This document shows, in pieces, positions 38,379 to 42,133 of a stretch of 42,133 nt of DNA. A program made the translations under genes and the position numbers. Below the pieces are notes generated by a model. It was not told where the DNA came from and did not search any database. It saw only the letters and a program-made list of their open reading frames with translations. Every line of letters begins with the position of its first letter. The stretch's first letter is position 1. Source of the DNA: a virus; IMG/VR virus record IMGVR_UViG_3300023176_000591, positions 1-42,133 of that record, one strand, 5' to 3'.

Positions 38379-38386
38379 TATTTATA
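38379..38386 (-). promoter_or_regulatory. T4-late-type promoter before gp18
   Basis: Minus strand TATAAATA in the 66-nt gap between gp17 and gp18, 47 nt before ATG 38332. Confidence 0.7.
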
Positions 38387-38398
38387 ATTTTCAACACT

Positions 38399-40045
38399 TC
38401 ACTGGTAGTCCCACATGTAACTCATATCACCATATTCATCTGTATGCCATCTGTCACCGTTAGCATCAACAAAACTAGTATCTTCCAATCCATCTGAGAT
38501 AAATCCAAATGGTGCCATGTCTTGTTCTAACTGATTCTTCTGCTCATCATAGAGACGTTTCCTGACATCCTGGTCAGTCATCTCTTTGAAATAGTCCTGA
38601 GCAATCAACCAAGCATAGATAACCAAACACATAGCAAGGTCATCATTACATCCTTCTTCTGCCTCAAAGGACTGGTGTTTCTGAATGAATGTGGTCAACT
38701 CACTGATAATCTCATAGTCCTTGAAGAGTAACTTATCATCTTCAATAACCGTCTTGAGGTTTGAACACCCAACCTTCTTGACTGCTTTTGACATCTTGAC
38801 ACCCAACTGTGTCTTCTTACCTGAGAATCCTTGCCCAACAATCTGTCCTGCTCTACCACGCATGGAACACATAAGAACGTTCTCATACTCAAGATCAAAG
38901 TTTAGAATAGAAGCAACCTGATCTCCAATATCATTTACCTCACATAGGATATATGCATTGTTGTATGCCTTTGCCATGTCATGAATGACACTTGGAAAAA
39001 GCATTGGTTTGATCTCATTGTTCCTATATTTTGCAACAACCTGATGAGGGAACGTTGTAATATCAAATACTACAAATGCTGAGTAGTCAATACCGACTCC
39101 TCTAGCAACGTCCACAGTCATAATATAGTCATGATCTTTTTCGGGATTATTGTAAATATCCAATCCTTTGTTAGACTTGATTGGATCTTCATAAACCAAA
39201 CTTCTAAGTTTCGATGGATTGATTAGTGTGTCAACAGATCCAAGGAACTCACACTCAAACTCAACTCGGAACTGCTGCTCAGAAGTGTTAGCAATAGTCT
39301 GTGCTTTCCATGCAGCATCTCTACCAGGAACTTCTGACCAGTGAACTTCAGTTGCTACATATTCATTCTTACCTCGTTCTGCATCATGCCAATAGCGATA
39401 GAAGTGGTTCATACCATGGGGGGTAGAAACCATGATAACCTTAGTAGATTTACCAGAGGAAATCGTAGGATATACAGACGCGAAGAACTGATCTGCAATG
39501 TGGTTTGGGATGAACGCAAATTCGTCCAAGAAAATAATGTTGAATGACATACCACGAACAGCAGATGCTGATGTAGATGCAGCAATGATCTTAGAACCAT
39601 TCTCTAGTTCCATAGATCCTTTGTTGTAAACTACAATACCCTGCTGCATCCATTTAGGGAGGTTCTCATATGCAAGTTGAAGTCTCCCTAAGAGATCTCT
39701 CGCAGTAGATGCTTTGTTTGCAAGAATGCCAATGTTTACGTTATCGTTGAAAATTAGATAATGTAGCAAGTAAGACACACACGTTGTAGACTTACCAGTC
39801 TGTCGTGGCATCTTACAGATGTTGAATCTATTTTCGTGGAAGTTTCTTACTAGTTTCTCCTGAAATGGATACATCTTGAATGGGACAAGACCCTCGTCAA
39901 GAGAAACAATTTGAATATAGTTTCTAGCAAAGTAAACTGGATCGTCTTTACATTTGATAAATTCTGCAACATTCTCTTCAGTCCATTGAATAGCAACGTT
40001 TGCTTTCTTTAGATTAGGATTACCAAGATATACACCATCAGTCAT
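38399..40045 (-). CDS. 17: Terminase large subunit gp17
   Basis: The 548-residue protein begins MTDGVYLGNPNLKKANVAIQ. Walker A MPRQTGKS is at 79-86, Walker B IIFLDEFAF near 175, and the C-terminal nuclease has MTVDVARGVGIDYS near 312 and further acidic residues at LCEVNDIGD and EEGCNDDLAM. It pumps DNA into the prohead and cuts concatemers. ATG overlaps the stop of a 27-residue peptide gene. No gp16-like small terminase is visible upstream. Confidence 0.97.
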   Translation of the reverse strand: MTDGVYLGNPNLKKANVAIQWTEENVAEFIKCKDDPVYFARNYIQIVSLDEGLVPFKMYPFQEKLVRNFHENRFNICKMPRQTGKSTTCVSYLLHYLIFNDNVNIGILANKASTARDLLGRLQLAYENLPKWMQQGIVVYNKGSMELENGSKIIAASTSASAVRGMSFNIIFLDEFAFIPNHIADQFFASVYPTISSGKSTKVIMVSTPHGMNHFYRYWHDAERGKNEYVATEVHWSEVPGRDAAWKAQTIANTSEQQFRVEFECEFLGSVDTLINPSKLRSLVYEDPIKSNKGLDIYNNPEKDHDYIMTVDVARGVGIDYSAFVVFDITTFPHQVVAKYRNNEIKPMLFPSVIHDMAKAYNNAYILCEVNDIGDQVASILNFDLEYENVLMCSMRGRAGQIVGQGFSGKKTQLGVKMSKAVKKVGCSNLKTVIEDDKLLFKDYEIISELTTFIQKHQSFEAEEGCNDDLAMCLVIYAWLIAQDYFKEMTDQDVRKRLYDEQKNQLEQDMAPFGFISDGLEDTSFVDANGDRWHTDEYGDMSYMWDYQ

Positions 40046-40125
40046 TTTCTATTCCTTACAGACCAAGTTGATTCTAATGTTATAGTCAATAGCATAATAA
40101 ATGCAAATACAAATAAAAAACTCAT
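40042..40125 (-). CDS. 27-residue membrane peptide coupled to gp17
   Basis: Encodes MSFLFVFAFIMLLTITLEST and a short basic tail (WSVRNRK). One hydrophobic helix fills residues 2-16. It overlaps the upstream nuclease stop (ATGA) and the downstream gp17 start (ATGA), leaving no spare base. The neat coupling supports it being translated, if only to carry ribosomes to gp17. It occupies the T4 gp16 position but does not resemble gp16. Confidence 0.5.
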   Translation of the reverse strand: MSFLFVFAFIMLLTITLESTWSVRNRK

Positions 40126-40580
40126 ACTAAAGTTCCATGTTGTCTGCGAATTTCCCTAAGTTCTTCGAAATCTTTCTGCTTGGTGCCACCATCATATGCC
40201 CAAGCATAACCTTCTTCAATCATTTGTTCGTTGAGTGACACTGATGCGTCCCCAATGTATAACCAGCCAAGAAGACGCCCATATTTCCCAACGCCGCCAA
40301 CAAGTTCAGTGCGGATAACAAGATCATCGTCACCAGCCACCGCGCCTTCCAGTTTTTCTTTGAGCCAGTTGGTTGCGTCATATCCTAGTTTCTTTTCCTC
40401 AAGGTCTTTGGTGCGTTTTTCTGGCGTGTCCACACCAGCAACTCTAACTCTCTCTTTTTTATAAAGGTCAAAACCGAGATCAATTGTGACATCAATCGTG
40501 TCTCCGTCAAGAACTCTGTTGATCTCCACTACTCGGAAGTTGTAGCAACTCTTCCTGTTTGGGGGTGTCATAGCTCCCAT
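40122..40580 (-). CDS. Staphylococcal-nuclease-like protein, copy B
   Basis: The 152-residue product has the same catalytic set as copy A (Asp25/Asp27, Arg46, Asp51, Glu54, Arg102), so both should be active if either is. About a dozen residues differ, mostly at residues 64-90 and 110-125, and most other codons differ silently. GAGGA 8 nt before ATG 40580 sets the start. It overlaps the membrane-protein gene by 74 nt, and its stop overlaps the 27-residue peptide start. Here the pair lies just upstream of the terminase, which may give it a late or packaging-related role. Confidence 0.9.
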   Translation of the reverse strand: MGAMTPPNRKSCYNFRVVEINRVLDGDTIDVTIDLGFDLYKKERVRVAGVDTPEKRTKDLEEKKLGYDATNWLKEKLEGAVAGDDDLVIRTELVGGVGKYGRLLGWLYIGDASVSLNEQMIEEGYAWAYDGGTKQKDFEELREIRRQHGTLV

Positions 40581-40716
40581 CGTTCAGTTCCTCAAATGCA
40601 AGTTTCATTATAGTATATATGTAATAACCAACCCCCGCCAAAAGAATGACGAGGGATATGATGATGCTCCAAGTTACATCATTGACATCATTGAGGGGGC
40701 GGAGGAGGAGGTTCAT
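40507..40716 (-). CDS. Small single-span membrane protein, copy B
   Basis: The 69-residue product begins MNLLLRPLND with one membrane helix at about residues 15-38 and the same EELLQLPSSGDQQSS tail as copy A, ending five residues earlier because of a TGA. The helix itself varies (IIISLVILLAGVGYYIY against IIWCMIILLAGVAYYIY), while the tail, which is co-encoded with the nuclease, is unchanged. It overlaps the upstream 63-residue gene by 29 nt. Confidence 0.7.
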   Translation of the reverse strand: MNLLLRPLNDVNDVTWSIIISLVILLAGVGYYIYTIMKLAFEELNDGSYDTPKQEELLQLPSSGDQQSS

Positions 40717-40879
40717 TCCAATAGTTTTTTAATCTATTGTATCTAGGATTATTTCTTACTTCTTCTGTCACCATTGTGCCGAATTCATCACAACATCGGC
40801 ACCAGTCTCTTCTAGCATCTGGTGCCCCTAATGCTTTTTTTCTCTCAAGCGAAACCACTCCCTCCAAAGTTGAGCACAT
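40688..40879 (-). CDS. Small cysteine-containing protein, 63 residues, start uncertain
   Basis: The frame from ATG 40879 contains KALGAPDARRDWCRCCDEFG, with a C-x-C-C cluster, then a helix and a C-terminal run of six prolines. The cluster could bind a metal. The proline run is encoded by the same bases that begin the downstream membrane protein in another frame. A GGAGGG lies inside the frame, so a later GTG start near 40856 is possible. I do not recognise a family. Confidence 0.5.
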   Translation of the reverse strand: MCSTLEGVVSLERKKALGAPDARRDWCRCCDEFGTMVTEEVRNNPRYNRLKNYWNEPPPPPPQ

Positions 40880-40882
40880 TCA

Positions 40883-41065
40883 TCACTCTTCTTCTGCAGA
40901 TGTTCCTCCCGATACATGGCGTGTGAATGGTTCCCAGTGCTGCCAATTATATTTATGAATTGCCCACATACCTAAAATAGGAACAAATACTAGAAGAAAC
41001 CCCATGAGTCCAAGACACCAAGGGGTATTCATAACATGTCTAACAAATAATTGAACGTGTATCAT
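40883..41065 (-). CDS. Small single-span membrane protein, 60 residues
   Basis: Begins MIHVQLFVRHVMNTPWCLGL, has one membrane helix at about residues 14-37 (CLGLMGFLLVFVPILGMWAI) and an acidic tail ending SAEEE. It overlaps the upstream 54-residue gene by 4 nt (ATGA), so it is in the zwf operon. Function unknown. Confidence 0.6.
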   Translation of the reverse strand: MIHVQLFVRHVMNTPWCLGLMGFLLVFVPILGMWAIHKYNWQHWEPFTRHVSGGTSAEEE

Positions 41066-41226
41066 TCGTTATCATCCTGATCATACGTTAGTCTACAATC
41101 CCACAAGTCCTCATCCCATTCGGGTTCATACATAGGGCATGGTTCTTCAAAGAGATGACCCATCCTAAGTTGATGAATACGTTCTCTAAGACCTTTGTAA
41201 AACTCTCTGCGTTCGTCTCTGTCCAT
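41062..41226 (-). CDS. Small acidic protein after zwf, 54 residues
   Basis: Begins MDRDERREFYKGLRERIHQL: a basic helix followed by an acidic, Trp- and Tyr-rich tail (EPEWDEDLWDCRLTYDQDDN). Its ATG 41226 shares a base with the zwf stop (TAATG), which favours this start over the frame's earlier ATG at 41244. Function unknown. Confidence 0.6.
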   Translation of the reverse strand: MDRDERREFYKGLRERIHQLRMGHLFEEPCPMYEPEWDEDLWDCRLTYDQDDNE

Positions 41227-42133
41227 TATGCTGGATAATCCCATTTAGTTATTCTTTCAGTCTTATGTGTAGGACCCCACCCACCAGTGTAGATATAAGG
41301 AGCAGTGCGAATTGGACAACTATCACCAGTACAAAGAAGGTCGTCTACAATCCTCCAGGATTCCATGACTTCTTCAGCATGAACAAAATGAGATTGATCT
41401 CCATTGATGGCATCATAGAGAAGTTTTTCATATCCATCTACTGCTCTATCCTGGGGATAGTCGTGGGTGAGTGTTGCCACTTCCAAGTCGTCATTGAGCC
41501 CAGGTGACTTAATATCCATACGGATATCGAGATGAGGATTAGGTTGTAAGCGCATGACAATACGGTCTTTGATTTCTCCTTCATATAACTTTAGTGGTGG
41601 TGCTTTGAGTTTGATAACTACCTCCACACATTGATAGGGGAGTTTCTTTCCTGTCATGACATTAAAAGGAACTCCTTCCCAACGCCAGTTATCGACGAAT
41701 AGAGTCCCAGCAAAATAGGTAGGAGTACCACTGTTAGGATCAACGCCCTCTTCATCACGGTAGCCATGATATTGTCCAAGAATAATGTTCTCTGATAGTT
41801 TAGTTGCTGCAAGGACTTTTGTCTTCTCCCTTCTGACTTCTTTTGCTGACATTCGGGACGGTGGTTCCATGGCAATCAATGCAAGAACCTGAAGAATGTG
41901 GTTCTGTAGCATGTCACGCACAGCACCAGCAGTCTCATAGTATTGAGCACGACCTTCGCATCCAAATGTTTCGGTTGCAAAGATTTGTACTTCTTCTACA
42001 TACTGGCGGTTCCAAAGTGGTTCCAAAAGAATGTTGCTGAAACGAGTAGCAAGTATGTTATTGACAGTATCTTTACCAAGATAATGGTCAATGCGATAGA
42101 CTTGTTTCTCGCGTAGATGTCTAGCAACCACAG
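41226..42133 (-). CDS. zwf: Glucose-6-phosphate dehydrogenase, 5' part outside the window
   Basis: The visible 302 or so C-terminal residues include the active-site RIDHYLGKDTV, then NILATRFSNILLEPLWN, NHILQVLALIAMEPP and a C-terminal IVDDLL and YTGGWGP. The N-terminal coenzyme-binding domain is cut off by the right edge. The enzyme oxidises glucose-6-phosphate to 6-phosphogluconolactone and makes NADPH, the first step of the oxidative pentose phosphate pathway; with TalC it would boost NADPH and ribose for phage DNA synthesis. It heads an operon of small genes that leads into the nuclease pair and gp17. Confidence 0.96.
   Translation of the reverse strand, partial: VVARHLREKQVYRIDHYLGKDTVNNILATRFSNILLEPLWNRQYVEEVQIFATETFGCEGRAQYYETAGAVRDMLQNHILQVLALIAMEPPSRMSAKEVRREKTKVLAATKLSENIILGQYHGYRDEEGVDPNSGTPTYFAGTLFVDNWRWEGVPFNVMTGKKLPYQCVEVVIKLKAPPLKLYEGEIKDRIVMRLQPNPHLDIRMDIKSPGLNDDLEVATLTHDYPQDRAVDGYEKLLYDAINGDQSHFVHAEEVMESWRIVDDLLCTGDSCPIRTAPYIYTGGWGPTHKTERITKWDYPA

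Larger units (their letters stand above)
40122..40716 (-). repeat. Inverted duplication, copy B (pairs with 9160-9757)
   Basis: The same two overlapping genes as at 9160-9757, in inverted orientation and about 31 kb away. Longest exact match: 46 nt at 40510-40555. Confidence 0.9.

Noticed and set aside
1-42133. CRISPR array, insertion sequence, integrase or attachment site
   Set aside because: No regularly spaced repeats, transposase, integrase or direct repeats at tRNA genes were seen; the phage looks strictly lytic.
1-42133. psbA, psbD or other photosystem core genes
   Set aside because: None of the frames matches; only hli, pebS and possible small peptides relate to photosynthesis here.

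Overview
The window is part of the genome of a T4-like cyanophage (a myovirus infecting marine Synechococcus or Prochlorococcus). It carries the T4 core replication, recombination, transcription and virion genes (gp17, 18, 19, 20, 21, 22, 23, 3, 44, 45, 46, 47, 55, 62, RegA, UvsW, UvsY). Mixed with these are genes typical of cyanophages that alter host metabolism: two high-light-inducible proteins, transaldolase TalC, glucose-6-phosphate dehydrogenase Zwf, phycoerythrobilin synthase PebS and a CobS-like AAA+ protein. Both ends are open: a large structural gene is cut on the left and zwf on the right.

Layout. (1) 1-3346, plus strand: the 3' part of a very large virion structural protein. It meets the next gene stop codon to stop codon with no spacer. 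(2) 3347-9126, minus strand: an accessory region with two 2OG-Fe(II) oxygenase-like genes, hli genes interleaved with very small membrane peptides, a host-like outer-membrane barrel protein, small conserved proteins, talC, a secreted lysozyme-like protein and five tRNA genes (Gly-TCC, Pro-TGG, Val-TAC, Asn-GTT, Arg-TCT). A consensus sigma70 promoter precedes the Arg-Asn-Val cluster. (3) 9160-11408, plus strand: a small membrane protein overlapping a staphylococcal-nuclease-like gene, then three secreted proteins of unknown function. (4) 11299-13412, minus strand: five small or mid-sized membrane proteins of unknown function. (5) 13434-29183, minus strand: the replication, recombination and transcription core, with PebS, CobS, a DNA methyltransferase and a VWA/HExxH protein between gp45 and gp46. 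(6) 29180-40125, minus strand: gp3, two small proteins, and the head and tail module gp23-gp17. (7) 40122-42133, minus strand: a second, inverted copy of the nuclease and membrane-protein pair, three small genes and zwf.

Most genes on the minus strand touch or overlap by 1-14 nt (ATGA, TAATG, TGATG), which points to long, translationally coupled transcripts. Two promoter classes can be seen. A few sigma70-like promoters lie before the tRNA cluster, before gp55 and before cobS. A T4-late-like octamer, TATAAATA or its variant CTAAATA, lies in front of structural and cell-surface genes, often overlapping the upstream stop codon. Rho-independent terminators separate gp23 from the genes after it, the hli groups, and the methyltransferase from cobS.

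The observations most worth following are: the inverted duplication of the overlapping nuclease/membrane cassette about 31 kb apart; the MoxR-type AAA+, methyltransferase and VWA/HExxH operon; a 176-nt stretch that seems to encode two unrelated proteins in two frames; the opposed secreted and membrane gene clusters at 9.8-13.4 kb; and divergent sigma70 promoters at gp55, one of which would drive antisense RNA. All identifications come from reading the protein sequences; no database search was possible.
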